This document shows, in pieces, positions 19,900 to 32,078 of a stretch of DNA of 64,000 nucleotides. The stretch comes from Agrostemma githago (Eukaryota > Streptophyta > Magnoliopsida > Caryophyllales > Caryophyllaceae). Position numbers and translations under genes: made by a program. Each line of letters opens with the position of its first letter. The first letter of the stretch is position 1. The stretch is from contig OY288241.1 in the NCBI GenBank assembly GCA_958450325.1, forward strand, positions 49,300,078 to 49,364,077, read 5' to 3'. A model generated the notes under the pieces. It did no database searches. It saw only the letters and a program-made list of their open reading frames with translations, and was not told the DNA's origin.

Positions 19900-19904
19900 A
19901 CTTC
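19900..19904. repeat. Target site duplication of element A (right)
   Basis: ACTTC, identical to 8343-8347. Confidence 0.95.
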
Positions 19905-20353
19905 ACAACTCCTACCTCCTCATTCAACTCACTAATCTCCTCCAATTCTTCACCAACAATGCCTTCACCAAGGGTCATTTCCTCGTTCGTCTCTTCTTGG
20001 GTAGACGATTGAGGTTCTTCAAAGCAAGTCTTGCTTCTCAAGGGGACTTTATTGGCGGCTTCACGATTGGGTTGCTCCCCTTGCTCAAGTGAGCACCCTT
20101 CGTCAAGTTGTGATGTTCGAGTTAAAAACATCACGGTTTTAGCCGATATAAGATTTAATCGTGCATCAATCGCCTCCCCTTCTCTTCGATATTGGGCCAT
20201 GAATTCATCTTGGTCCTTTTGCATTTGGATGGCCATTTCTTGTTGGCTCTTTTGCAATTGAAGAATCGATTGATATATCTCCAAGTTGGGCATTTGGTGG
20301 TCATTGGGGTCTTGTAAAGCTCCTAGAATATCTTGATGATGCCCAAGGGGCGG
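19905..20353 (-). pseudogene. Element B gag-like polyprotein, middle part (segment 2 of 3)
   Basis: This open frame on the - strand lies between the two insertions C and A and is in phase with segments 1 and 3. It holds a Gln/Lys/Glu-rich, probably coiled-coil stretch (YQSILQLQKSQQEMAIQMQ and following) and then an acidic segment with ELEEISELNEEVG. No enzyme motif is visible. It is part of the shortened Gag-derived product of B; function not recognised beyond that. Confidence 0.6.
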
Positions 20354-23300
20354 TGTAATCCCCTAAAAATTCTAATGCGGTACAGTGGCGGAAACACTGT
20401 AGAGTCGGGATTAAAAACACACTGGCAAACTATATCTTATTAAAAGAAATGGTAAATCAATACAAAGGCCTCTTTTTTCAAAAGGGCTAACAGGAAAATT
20501 CTCCAAATAAGGTTATACAAATCTATAAACCGTGAATGAAGAAAGAGTAGGATCCACGCTACTCGCTAGCACACACCCAAAACCCAGCAGCAAATACCTG
20601 TCATATTAAAAACATAACAACCACGTCAGTGGGGAGTAACTCGGACGTTCTCCCAGCCATATTATACCATATGGAAAAATAATAGTATTACTATATCAAA
20701 ATAATTAAAATGGAAAACATTAAATGATATAATGAAAATAAGCTTTCGGAGAAAACTTAAAATATTGGAATAATAAAATCAGAACAAGTTTTCAGAAGAA
20801 AACTTAAAATATTTGCCAACCTGCAAATCAAAATGTATCGATAATAATAAAAATATTCAAAATGGCGTTATGGAAATATTCAGTGTAAAAGGCTAGACTT
20901 TCACTAGGAGAATATTAAAAACTAGCTTCGAGAACTTAGTTCAAACAAATCAAACTTCGATCTCTAACTAGGCTACTCAACCATAATAGAGCGACGACTT
21001 ATAAATGCGTGGCCCTAGTTTAAGACAATGCACGCCCCTCCTGGGATTACCTGTCACCCAGTTCAACTTATGACGGCGACTTACTGCGAGGCCTAAGCTT
21101 AAGGTCAAAATGTACACAACTCCCAGGATACCTGTCACCCGGTTCAACAACTAATGTACCGATTCCTGATACACTAGCCTTATAGATGATGGCAAAACCG
21201 TAAACCCCAGATTATATTACTCTAAACCTCACACTAGTCCATATTCCATAACTCCAAAACAAGCCATTATCGATATAAACAAGTGATATAATCATTAAGA
21301 GGATAAAAGAATAAGCATTTTATAATAAAAGGGAAACTTTCTATAAATAGAAAGTTGCTAATTTTAGAAACTTACTTAAAATAGAAATATTGTTATAGAG
21401 AATACGTAAGTGATTAAAATAAGTGAAATGAATGAAAATATCATTTCTAACGAAATTAACATTTTATTTTATTATTATCGTCGTTATCGTAACTTTAATA
21501 TATTTCTAAATTCGTTACTCAAAATATAATAAATCAATACGTATAGTATTCTATAAATAATTAGGAAATCGAGTTAAAACTATAAATTTTAGAAAAGAGG
21601 TGTTTTACGAAAACGATATCAAAATTTATTGAGTCAACGAGTTTTATAAATGAAATGAATTTACCAAGATTTTAAATTATTTTTAACAAATAGCTTTTAT
21701 TAATAAATAATGCGGATTTTACTAAAAATAGTCAATTGTAAACAAATAAGAAATTATTAGTGAAAATAGTCTCGACTAAAAATATATTTAAAACAAAACG
21801 ACTATTTTCTCATTTATTAGTATAATTCGTAAAACAAAAATTAATTTATTAAACAAGTATAAAAACCTCGATTATAATATAAAAATACGATTTTCGAGTT
21901 AAAATTATAAATTAACGAAATCTGAAGAAAATATGAAATCGTTATTATTTAGTTACTAGTGTCACGATAACCAACAAAATATTATAATGAGCGTAAATAA
22001 TTAAATTACTAACGATTTATAAAACGATATCAAAAGTTGTAAAAATATTTATAAGGCACACGATTTAAAAATAATATAAATTAGCGAATAATAAATAGCT
22101 AAAATTAGAAAACCGACTTTAAAATATTTACTACATGCTACTACTCAAACATACGATATAAAATCGAGTAACGTCCTAAAGTTACCTTAAGTCCAAGTCT
22201 GAGTCGATAGATTAAATGCAGTCGCCTCCAAATGGTCCAAGTTCCAAACCTTCAATAGAATGCCTTGAGTTGAAAATCCAAAACGATCATGTACTTGTTG
22301 TCAGTTGCGTCTTCGCGAAATCCAAGAAAACTTGAAGATGAACGGAGCGTAAAAAGAGAACAGAGGAGGAACATAGGGAATTCTGCGGAATATAAGTTGA
22401 AGGGAACCAAGTAAAAGAAGGAACAGCCTGAAGAATTTGATAGAACTATTATATGGACGACACAAACAGAGGGAAGAACGAGTAGAAGATGAATACGAAC
22501 AGCATACGAACAAAAAGGCCACGAGAAACAACAATAACAGCAACGTGATAACAGTAGCAGCGACAACCAACATCGAAACGAAGTGAAACAAGGGGGATGA
22601 TAGTAGCAGTGCAAACAACGATAACACTACAGTACTCGTACTGTAGAATCGAATCACAGCAGAAATGGCAACGACAGGTGAGAAAAGAAGAAGAATACAA
22701 GTCGACAATTACAACAGCAGCAATTGTAACACCACGCAGCAACAATAAAACAAACAGAGGAGTAGCAGAAAAAAAAAGGACGACAACCAAGACAGAATGA
22801 CGAATAAGACCACGAACGAAGCACGAAAGAAACCCGGAAAAGGACGAGCAGAAGAGGAACGATAAAGAACTAGAAAACATGGGCGTCAACAACAAAATGA
22901 ACAGCAGCCACAATGACCACAAAACGACAGCAGTAGCATAACGAAATATCGTAGAAGCATCAGCAACAACGCACAAAACGAAAGACAAAACAAAGAAGAA
23001 GAAGAAAAAGAATAAGAGGAAGGAGAAGGATCGGGTGCTATCTAAGACGACAACAGGCGACAATAGCAACAGCGGCTGGAAACAGCAGACTGCAACAGAA
23101 TAGCAGACAACAACGGCAACAAAACCACAACGACAGGCGCACAAAAATGAAGAAGAAGAATCAGCAGCAGGCAGCCGAAGACAGAACGCAGTAGCAGCAG
23201 AAATGGAGGAGGAAGGGAAGCAAACAGGGGAAGGACAGCCGTATTGGATGAAACGCAGCAGTAGGGCATCACAGCAACAACAACATCGAGCAGCACAGAA

Positions 23301-24082
23301 GCAAAGAGCAGCAAGATCGATTTCCTTCAAAAAAAAAAAGAAGACGGTGGATAGAGAAGTTGATGGGAGCAGATGAAGGGGGAAGAATGATGAAAAAGAA
23401 ACGGAGGAAAGGAAGAATGAAGAGGTGGACTGAATTAAATAAACAGTAAGGGGACACGTCCAATAAAAAGAAGAGAAAGGGGATGAACTTATAGTGGCAA
23501 AACAAGGGGTTAAATGAATAATACGGATCGATTAAATGATTCGGGTAAGAAACAAATTCCGTAATTAAGTTAACTAACCCACGAGTTGAATCAAAAACGA
23601 CTTAATAAAATTAAATAAATAATCGGGCCGTCAAATAAAATGAGTAAATAAGGTATTCGAGACGAAAACGAGGCTTATAACTAATTAGACGATGAAATAG
23701 TATTTCCCGATAAATAATAAATTTTTGATAAAGTGAATTAAATTGATTTCTCGAGGAAACGAAATAAATATTTTGACGAAACTTAAAATAAATGAGCTTC
23801 GAGCTTAAACATAAATAAATAAATAAATAATTTAGAATTTAAATCGTCAAAATAGACTTTCCATAATAATTAAATTAAATGTATAAAATGAATCGAAACA
23901 GAAATAAAAATATGTTTTAAATATAAGAGTTTCCGAGTCAAATAGAATTTTAGAAGTTTGAAACGATTAAACGATAAATTCGTTTTATAATAATTTTAAG
24001 AATTTCGAGTTAAATCGTAAATAAAATAAAAATACGAATATAAATTTAATTTAATTTCTCTTATAAAATCAGGGGTGTTACA
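20354..24082 (-). mobile_element. Family C solo LTR, 3.7 kb, inserted in the B gag-like frame
   Basis: The 3,729-base unit begins TGTAACACCCC and ends GGGGATTACA on the - strand. It is flanked by GGCGG (20349-20353) and GGTGG (24083-24087), a 5-base target duplication with one difference. It has no primer site, polypurine tract or genes, so it is best read as a solo LTR left by LTR-LTR recombination. The long frames in 22250-23330 are low-complexity (CAR/AAC-type triplets) and not proteins. A motif with ggtgacaggt..cctgggag occurs twice (about 21044-21075 and 21117-21155). The size and TGTAACACC start would fit Ogre/TAT-like elements, but the lineage is not proven. Confidence 0.75.
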
Positions 24083-24456
24083 GGTGGGGCATCATATTGT
24101 TGGTAGTGAGGTTGAGATGATTGGTAGTATTGTGGGTTTTGGGGCTCATATTGTGGTTGAGGTGAAGGGTAATATAGTGGGTTTTGGGGAGATTGGCTTC
24201 CATATGGTGAATCATGATGAAACATGGTGGGTTCACAATGATAGCTTGAGTAATAGCCACAACGATTATAGGATTGATAAGCATTCACTTGTTGGTAGCC
24301 GTTTTCATGTCCTTGAAGCTCATACCCACGGGTTTCTTGATTACCCCATGAAGCTTGATAGTAGGTAGGAGGCGTCATGACATAGCTTTGATCCATAGAG
24401 GGAGAGGAGTAGCTTATGGTGGCTTCTAAGTGTGGGGAGTTTAGATCAAACCTCAT
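24083..24456 (-). pseudogene. Element B gag-like polyprotein, N-terminal part (segment 1 of 3)
   Basis: The frame starts at MRFDLNSPHLEA and runs into the C insertion at 24082. It is rich in Tyr, Gln, Pro and Ser (repeated YYPSPQPQYEPQ-like units) and contains QQVNAYQSYN, which resembles EQVNAFQAFK just after the zinc knuckle of A. The CCHC knuckle and Gag core domain are absent. The ancestral start, homologous to that of A, is at 24568-24570 but is TTG rather than ATG and soon meets a stop, so this ATG would be a secondary start of a truncated product. Confidence 0.6.
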
Positions 24457-24729
24457 GTTTTGCTCGAAAATCGTGGCTCGTACCCGGTTAAGGACCTTCT
24501 CAAACTAGCAACTGTCCGTTAATGCGGCTCTGAGTTGTAAAGAAGAGGATGGTCACCACCTCTAGGCAAAAACTGTAGACTAGGAGCAAACGTGAGAAGT
24601 CTAGTGCTTTTTGGGCACTAGACAAGAAGGAAATAAACTTCACACACAACAGAAGCAAAAGAAAACAAAAAACTACAAAAACAAAGACAAAGTCAAGTCA
24701 AAAGGCAAACAAAGTCTAAACTAGCACCA
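24457..24729 (-). other. Element B leader with decayed gag start and hairpin
   Basis: Between the primer site and the B frame lie the leader hairpin (24600-24624) and a sequence that aligns with the first 15 codons of A gag but lacks ATG (TTG at 24568-24570). Confidence 0.65.
24600..24624 (-). promoter_or_regulatory. Leader stem-loop of element B
   Basis: GTCTAGTGC pairs with GCACTAGAC around a 7-base loop. Relative to A, two stem pairs have changed on both sides (A-T to G-C, C-G to T-A). Confidence 0.65.
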
Positions 24730-24749
24730 TCCCCGGCAACGGCGCCAAA
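24730..24749 (-). promoter_or_regulatory. Primer binding site (tRNA-Asp type) of element B
   Basis: The same TCCCCGGCAACGGCGCCA as in A, next to the B 5' LTR. Confidence 0.9.
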
Positions 24750-24750
24750 T

Positions 24751-26225
24751 TGATGGTAGGGATCCACGGCAAATAGGGTTTAGACTAAGTTTCACCCAAG
24801 GACTTGACTAGGTCTCGAGGCTAAACTAAGCTAGAACGAAAGGAAGGGAATAAAACTATGACTAGGAACGAACTAGGTATAACAACTAAGGCTAAAGATT
24901 CAACTAACTAAAGGAATAACAACTAAGAAGAAGAGGAAAACAAATAGGAAAAGAACTAGGATTAGGTCGGGCTCAAGGGTGATGGAATGATCATGGAAGA
25001 GCGAAGGTGAAGGGGTAGTCAAGTTATCTAGGTATAGTCCAGGCTCTCGCTACTTAAACCGACCTAAAGGTTCCTCGCTCTCGCGCAAGAACCCAACCTA
25101 GCAACATACAAGACCGCAAGAGGAAGGCAAGAAAACATGCATTTGCAACTACAAGTCATTCAAGCATTTCATCAAACATGTTCTATGCACAAAACTAGGA
25201 GGCAACCAAAACTTCCACCAACATCTTAAACAAACCCTTAATCGCCCATTAAACCACCAAATCCCCCTACTAATCCTAGCAAGATGACTACTCACACATA
25301 ACTAAACTAAAACCAACATAAACAAGAGAAATCAAGCTAAGAACAAAAACATTCATAATGGAAAACAAGGATAAACAATGAACAAGATATAAAGAATGAA
25401 ACTTTAATGATTAAACAAAGATTAAAGGTAAGGAGAAAAGAAGTTATACCAAACTAGTGAAGAGGAAATATGAAAACTTGTAATAATAAGAAAACCCAAA
25501 TACATCAACTAAAGTTGTCAATCTTGGTTGGATTTTTCAAGAATTCCCATAATACAAGGATTAAACTAGGATTAAGGATTAACTAAGGACTAATCTACAC
25601 TAATCTAAGCTAATCTAGGCTAAAATATGTCTAGGGTTTCATAAGATAGTCTATGGTGCTTAAACAATACAAATGGAGGGTATTTTTAAGGGTTCACGAG
25701 CAAAGGAGAAGAAAAGAAGTGACGCGGGGCTGCAGGTGGCCAATCTCGGGCGAGAAGAGATGATCTCGGTCGAGATGGGATCCATCTCGGTCGAGATGAG
25801 ATGGTCTCAGTCGAGATCACTGGTCAGTAGCCTGTCTTCGCTTGTACTCTTCATCCCGGTCGAGACGGATGCCATCCCGATCGGGATGGGTCATGTAGGC
25901 TTCAAATAAGATCTCAAGGGTCCCTACTTGCTCTTCATAGGCTTCTCATCGATTCTCTGTGCTCGGGATCGAGTCTAAGGGGCTCGGGAATGGGTCCCAA
26001 GGGCTCGAAATTGAGTCTAAGCTACCGAGTGATCGTTGCTTCTCTTCGTTGGCTCCAAATGTGTCGGAAACGAGTCGAAATCGTTCCACATCTCCAAGAT
26101 TAGTCTTAGGAACCTAAACAAACTAGAAGAAGCATAAGTAGCCTCGAAACCGCTCCAAAGAGCGATTTCACAATAGAAATCGGGACCAAAACACAAGGAA
26201 TAAGCACTACAAAACACACTTATCA
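24751..26225 (-). mobile_element. Element B 5' LTR
   Basis: 1,475 bases, TGATAAGTG start and CCATCA end on the - strand. U3 palindromes occupy 25744-25887. The TATA position (25681-25688) reads TAAAAATA instead of TATAAATA, so this promoter copy is probably weakened. Confidence 0.85.
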
Positions 26226-26450
26226 GATGCGCGTTCAGCGGCCGGAACGTCAACCGAGGGTCTCTCCGTGTGTCCATAAGGATCTTACCGGGAAGAGGTC
26301 GATTGATCCTAATATCGATTAGTGTGGGCTTTTTGGGGCCAAAATCTGTAGTGACCACAAAAGGGAACTAGGAAATGAGCTTCACCAAGCTGGTTCGAGT
26401 TACACCATCGCTGGAAACTTGTTTCTAAATCCCCAGCAAAGTCGCCAAAC
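26226..26450 (-). other. Element D leader and primer site, duplicated copy
   Basis: Identical to 46163-46387 except one base (26438 A versus 46375 G). The primer-site region is at about 26430-26448. Confidence 0.75.
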
Positions 26451-26822
26451 TGTGGACGTCCGTCCGCACCGCACGGCGCCCCGCGCGGGACCGACCCAGT
26501 TTCATCGCGGCGGCCACCCACGCGGCCCCCTCCCGGTCGGGGGCTGGTCCGATCTCGCGTTCGGGGCGATGTTTCGGACCTCGATTCGGATGACGATTTG
26601 GACTTTTACTAGACAGGTGCAGGCACCTGTGTTTCCGTTGGAATCGATTGAGTTGTGGTTGTAAATGTTTAAAAGCCGATATGTTTAGTAAGGCGACCAT
26701 TTTAGTGAACCGAATTCTTTGCCGATTTTTGGAGTCGCCACCGAGTCAATTATGGGGACTCGGAAATCGTTCAAGTCAACTTTGATTCTTAGCCGGCTCA
26801 AAGTTGAGTGGCACGGGACCTA
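26451..26822 (-). mobile_element. Element D LTR, partial duplicated copy
   Basis: The 3' end of the D LTR in - orientation, cut at the duplication joint 26822/26823. The full LTR is at 46388-48493. Confidence 0.85.
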
Positions 26823-27221
26823 AAGACACCAAATACATAAAGGGAAGGGGAACAGACGAAGATAGACTAGCAATAAAAGACGGAAATGAAGGGAGAGTCG
26901 CCTACCAAATGGTTAGCAACTCAATAATCTCCATGGTCTCAATGATCATATTCGGCACTTTGCTTGTCTTCATCATCGCTATTCCTCTTCTTGCTCAATG
27001 TGGTCGCACGGTTGAAGTTCTAGACTTGCATTGGTGTAATGGGGGTGGGATTTGAGGTTAAACTCGGTGTATAGTGAAGAGAAGATGAGATGAATGTGTA
27101 TATATGAAGTGTAGGGGTTATATGATAGTTGCAAGGGTAGGTAGGGAGGTTGGGAGGGGGTATAAAGTGGTTGGGTGGGCTCAAATGACGAAGAGAAGGC
27201 AAAAAGGGGAGGCTGAAACCC

Positions 27222-27387
27222 ATCCCGGTCGAGATGGTCCCATCTCGGTCGGGATGGTCCCATCTCGGTCGGGATGGTCCCTTCCCGGTCGAGATGGTCC
27301 TATTCTCGGTCGGGATGGGTAGTCAGTAGCTCCAGATTCCACGCACACTTCATCTCGGTCGAGATGAAACCCTTCCCGGCCGGGATG
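27222..27387. repeat. Internal palindrome array of B, copy 2
   Basis: Same as 7287-7452, with one change (T to C at 27376) that repairs an arm to CCCGGCCGGG. Confidence 0.7.
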
Positions 27388-27780
27388 ACTCATCTACCTC
27401 TTCAATCCTCATGATAGCTTCACCCACATGACAACTAATACATCGGGATCTCGAATCCCGTCCCCAAAAGCTTGTCAAAAGCTTCAAAAACCGACTTCCT
27501 AGCCCGGATTCAAACTTCTATCATCAACCACTCTTCATAACTCTTCATCTTCACTATTAACCTATCACATAAGCTCAATAAACACCATCAAAATCCCTCC
27601 CTCACATCGCTCATCAAAATTTCAAATTACAAGAGCTCCACAAAACAAACAAAACCTAGAATCAAATAAACAAATCACACAAACACAAATACAAGAACTC
27701 GAGAGAAGAGAAAAGAGGAATATACAACATGACGGTTCTTTAGGAACTCCGCCAAACCAAGGATGGTGGAATCTCATTCT

Positions 27781-28277
27781 TCAACCATAGCCCTCAAGGG
27801 CTCGGAGGAGCAAGTCAAACACACGAGCCACATCATAATGAGGGCTCATCAAGTACCCGAGCCAAGCTATCTTCCAAAGCCTCCAAGTCGGAAGCAAGAA
27901 GTAGTCACCTAAAGACCCATTGTCATGTCTCATGTGGTCTCCGGGGTCTTTCCAACCTACTAGCTTTATCGACCTCTTCCTCTCTAAGTACCGTCTCCAA
28001 ACACAAGAAAGCTTCATATACTTAACATGAGGCACAAAAAGCGATTTTGGCCTCATTTCCTTGTTGCACATCGTCATATCTTCCTCAAGTTGTGGTTCCC
28101 CATCTTCAAGTCCCAAAACATCACTTGTCCCCACATTATCTTGAAGGAGAGAATTGAAACTTCTACCGGCGGTTTCAATCTCTTCCAAACCATTGCTTCG
28201 CTTACTTGCAAGGGGTTCTTGATGTTTTTCCATATTCTCGCACAAGGGCAACTTGGGCTTTTCATTTTCACCCAAAG
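27781..28277 (-). pseudogene. Element B gag-like polyprotein segment 3, copy 2
   Basis: Identical in translation to 7846-8342 and interrupted by the second copy of A at the same place. Confidence 0.65.
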
Positions 28278-28282
28278 ACTTC

Positions 28283-29860
28283 TGATGGTGGGATTTGTCG
28301 TGGATCCCGCCACCAAATAATAACCGGCTAGCACCTAACGGTAGTTAGGGTAAGTCGGGTCGTGTCCACGGAGACGGTGTCGCAAGGTTTAGACTCAATC
28401 GGCCTAGAACGAGACTAGGTCACCAAACAAACACGAAGAGCTACTAATTGGTGAATTATGATGAGAGGAAAAGAAGAAAGTAGACTAATGATGAACTAGA
28501 CTATAACAATGCTAAACAATGTTAATAATCAAACTAACTAGCAAACTAAGGAGATGATGCTAACTAAGAAGATGAATCAAATATGAAGAAGAAGTGGGTT
28601 AGGTCGGGTTCATAAGTGTAGTAGGGTGACTTGGGTGGTCAAGGGTGTAGATGACTCCTAATTGCTAGATTCGGTCCGGGCGGTCGCAACTTAAACCGAT
28701 GTCGATGACTATTCTCAACATGTCCACACACAAAACAAACAATGAGTAGAAGAAGACTAGCATGAGAAGCATGGCCACTACAACTCAAGCAAGCAATTCA
28801 ACAAACACATGGTATGCCATGTATATGACTAACAACAAAGATTCAATCTTTACTCCTAATCAAACCCTAATCACCCATATTCTACCCTTAATCCCCCTAC
28901 TAACCCACAAGTAATCTACTCACTCATAATCAAAGATAAACTAACAACAACAAGAGAAAACCACATCACAATCCAAACACCCATTATCAAGAACAATAAC
29001 AAGAACACTAAGTAAGATTCAAACTTGGGTAAATAACAATAAACAAGAGAAAGGAAAGTTATACCAACAAGAGGATGATGAAAAAGATTCAAACTTGCAT
29101 TAATAGGAAACCCAAATAATCTCCAAGGTTGTCAATCTTGGATGAGTCTTCAAGCAACTTCTTAATACAAGAACTAACTATAACTAGATTAAATTAAGAT
29201 TAACTATGGATTAACTAAAGATTAAGAGAGATTAATTAGGGTTTACAAATCTTGAGAGAGGCCTAAGAGAGTCTAGGGTAAGGTAAGATGCCTAAAACAA
29301 TACAAGAGGGAAGTATTTATAGGGTTCCGTAAGTGAGAGGAATAAAAGAAGGAGACGGAACATAGACTGGGTCATTCCCGATCGGGAATGGGAAATCCCG
29401 ATCTGGAAACTTCCACTTTCCCGATCGGGAATATGTGATCCCGGTCGGGAATGCTTCACAGTGGCTACGTCCTTTGTGCACCTCATCCCGATCGGGTTTG
29501 AGGCCTTCCCGATCGGGATGGGTCTTGTAGGCCTCCCTTAAGAGCTTTTTGGTCCCTCCTTGCCTCTCATGGGTTTCTCGTCGATTCTCGGGACTCGGGA
29601 TCGGGTCTTGGAGGCTCGAGATTGGGTCCCAAGGTCTCGGGGTCGAATCCAAGGCATCGAGTGATCGTTCCTCCGCTTCGTTGGCTCCGAAAAGTGTATG
29701 TATTGAGTCGGAATCACTCCAACTCTTCACGAATGGTCTCGGGAACCTGAAACGAGCTAGAGGAAGCATAAGTAGCCCATGAACCGCTCCCAAGGAGCGA
29801 TTCCGCAAGGAAAATGGGACCAAAACACAGTAAAATAAGCGCTACAAACTACACTTATCA
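28283..29860 (-). mobile_element. Element A 3' LTR, copy 2
   Basis: Shares with 8348-9925 the substitutions that separate the 3' LTR from the 5' LTR, which shows that duplication followed insertion. Palindromes 29376-29518. Confidence 0.95.
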
Positions 29861-32078
29861 ACTCCCCCACACTTAACCCTTACTCGCCCTCGAGAAAGCA
29901 CATACTAACTACCATACTAGCCGAATGGGTATTAGCGCACCCTACGCCCTTTCAACTCACGCGAGTGCACTTAGAGGAAAAGTGCACTCCGCAAGGCAAG
30001 TCGGGTCTTGCGACAAAACTGCGGATGCAACCGGACACAAAACACAAAAACAAACAAACACACAAACGAACACATAATCGGTTGCACCCAAGGAAAACAA
30101 ATACCGCTTCCCTCAAAAAGCGGTGAAAGAAGCACCGATTTAGGACTCAAGGTAAGTGACAACGTTCCCAAGCTAGCAATACAAACCGAGGTGGACTAAA
30201 GCCTAATAGTATGACGATAAAGCAACAAAAACGTTGGTAACTTACCTAGGTCCTCCTAACCTTCTAAAAACGTACTACGGGACGATCGGCGGAGTGGGGA
30301 GTGATGATCCACGGTGTTAGTCGACACTGTAGGTAAGTGAGACCCCGCCCCCTTCAGCGTGAGCCAAGAGGGTCGTCCCGCGTCCAAAACCGCCTAACTA
30401 GTCCAAGTAAAAAGGTGGAAAACATGCAAAATGAGGGAAGACCGACTAATGCCGCTATCATCCTTCCTCGGGACTCGGTCCTTTGGTAGGCTCTTCACGG
30501 CAAAAGTCGGAAAAAGGCTTATTTTTGTGGGGTAAAGATCTTTTTGTGAAACGATTTTCTTTTGGCATTTTCTCTTTTCTTTAGCATTTTTGTTTTGTTT
30601 TGCCATGCCATTTCTTTTTCTTCTTATCTATTTTCTTTTTTGGCTTTTGTGCCTTTTCTTTCTCTTCATTCTTTTCCTTCTTTCATTTTTCTTTCTTTTC
30701 TTTTCTTTGCCCTTTTTTTTGGCAAGATTTGGCTTTTTGGCATTTCTTGACAATTAAGAAAGAGAGAAATCAACACTTTGCAATTTATTGTGTGGATATG
30801 TGTGGGAGGTAGGTAATGGGTATGTCGGGGTTGCGCATCCCCTTTCAAACCCACAAAAAGGTGGAGAACTTGGACTAATCAAACGATTCTAGACACGGTC
30901 ACCTAAGGGACGGGACTCGGCAACCAAGGCCTTTTCACACCGTGGGTGGTCATAATGGTCAAAATGCAAATCCCGTAGTAAATCCCTAGTAAGCTAGCTG
31001 GACTTAAGGTAAAGAACCAACGAATTCATTGATTTAGGGTCATTCTACTAGACTAAAGTCCAAGACTCGATTTATACCACTAAAAAGGGAAAGTAAACAC
31101 TTGCACACTAGCCTCTAAACCGGGTTTTCAAAAACCATTTACACACAAGACACACAACAAAACACAAAACAAAGACTCAACGAAAACGAAAGAAAAAGAA
31201 ACAAAAGCAACAAAAGAAGAACAACACAAAACAAACACATAGAGAACACAAACACCACCCCTATCATCCAAATGAGCAACCAAATCAACCTCAAGCATTA
31301 CAAAGCTCCACCCGAGCACACCGCATCACAATCTCCTCCAAACTCCACAAGAGATAAAGAAGAAAAAGGGATAAAGATGTTACCGGAAGTCTTGCAAGCT
31401 CTCCAAAGCTATCGGTGATTCAAGCAACCTATAAGGAAAAAGGAAGGCAAAACACGCACAACACAACAAATACACAATACAACGACAAAAAAGGAAAACA
31501 CACAAAAGGAAAAATCTTTTTGATTTTTGTGAAATTTTTTCAAATTTTTAGGGTTTTTAAAGATTTTTTTAGAAAAACTACGAAAATAAAACTAACTACG
31601 ATAGAATATCGCTCCCCCCACACTTAAACCGAGCCATGTCCTCATGCTCGATCGTAGTGTGCGGAAAGACAAAAGAAAAGAAGAGAAACTACAAAAATAA
31701 AGCTAAAAAATCAAAAATAAAGGTGAAGAAAAGGGTAGTAGGTGTCCGGCCGGGGTGTAATCAAGTCACCATGGGCCGAGACTAGAAAAGATATGGATGG
31801 GGAAGAAATAAAAAGAAGAAATAAAAGGAAATGGGAGGGGAGGACTAGGTGTAATCAAGTCACCTAGCCCGGATTCCGCCCAATTTCCACTAATTTCTAA
31901 CGATTAATCCTAAAAAAAAAAACTTAAATAAATAAATAGAAATAAAAACTAAGGAAAAGAATTACCAATTGTCATTTTGGATTTTGAAGTAACTCTTGAC
32001 GTAATCACGTCGTCAAGAGCCACTGGGAGCAATCATGAAGGCCCCTAAGGCCACCCAATCGCCTCTTCATCATCGAGG

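Larger units (their letters stand above)
3518..26225 (-). mobile_element. Element B: decayed non-autonomous Athila-like element hosting A and C
   Basis: Read on the - strand: 5' LTR 24751-26225, primer site, leader, a gag-like frame split into three in-phase segments, an internal palindrome array, a long non-coding region, an expanded polypurine tract and a partial 3' LTR interrupted by C-left. Without A and C the visible part is about 7.4 kb. It has no protease, polymerase, integrase or ORF2. It lies in the leader of element D; GATGC at 26226-26230 is one side of its expected target duplication, the other being outside the window. Confidence 0.8.
6888..26822. repeat. 19.9 kb tandem duplication, copy 1
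   Basis: This 19,935-base block is repeated directly at 26823-46759. It runs from the internal region of B, through A, C and the 5' LTR of B, into the LTR of D. The bases AAGA are shared by the left edge (6888-6891), the joint (26823-26826) and the right edge (46760-46763). I found about ten substitutions and two homopolymer length changes between copies by eye. Confidence 0.95.

Noticed and set aside
22252..23505. Frames up to 293 residues on the - strand (for example starting MKEIDLAALCFC)
   Set aside because: Low-complexity translation of the triplet-biased part of the family C LTR; the homologous tract in C-left does not keep the protein sequence.
20354..24082. A complete small LTR element rather than a solo LTR
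   Set aside because: No internal direct repeat of the ends, no primer site and no polypurine tract were found inside.
24075..24368. + strand frame of 97 residues opposite B segment 1
   Set aside because: Antisense shadow of the Tyr/Gln/Pro-rich B frame.
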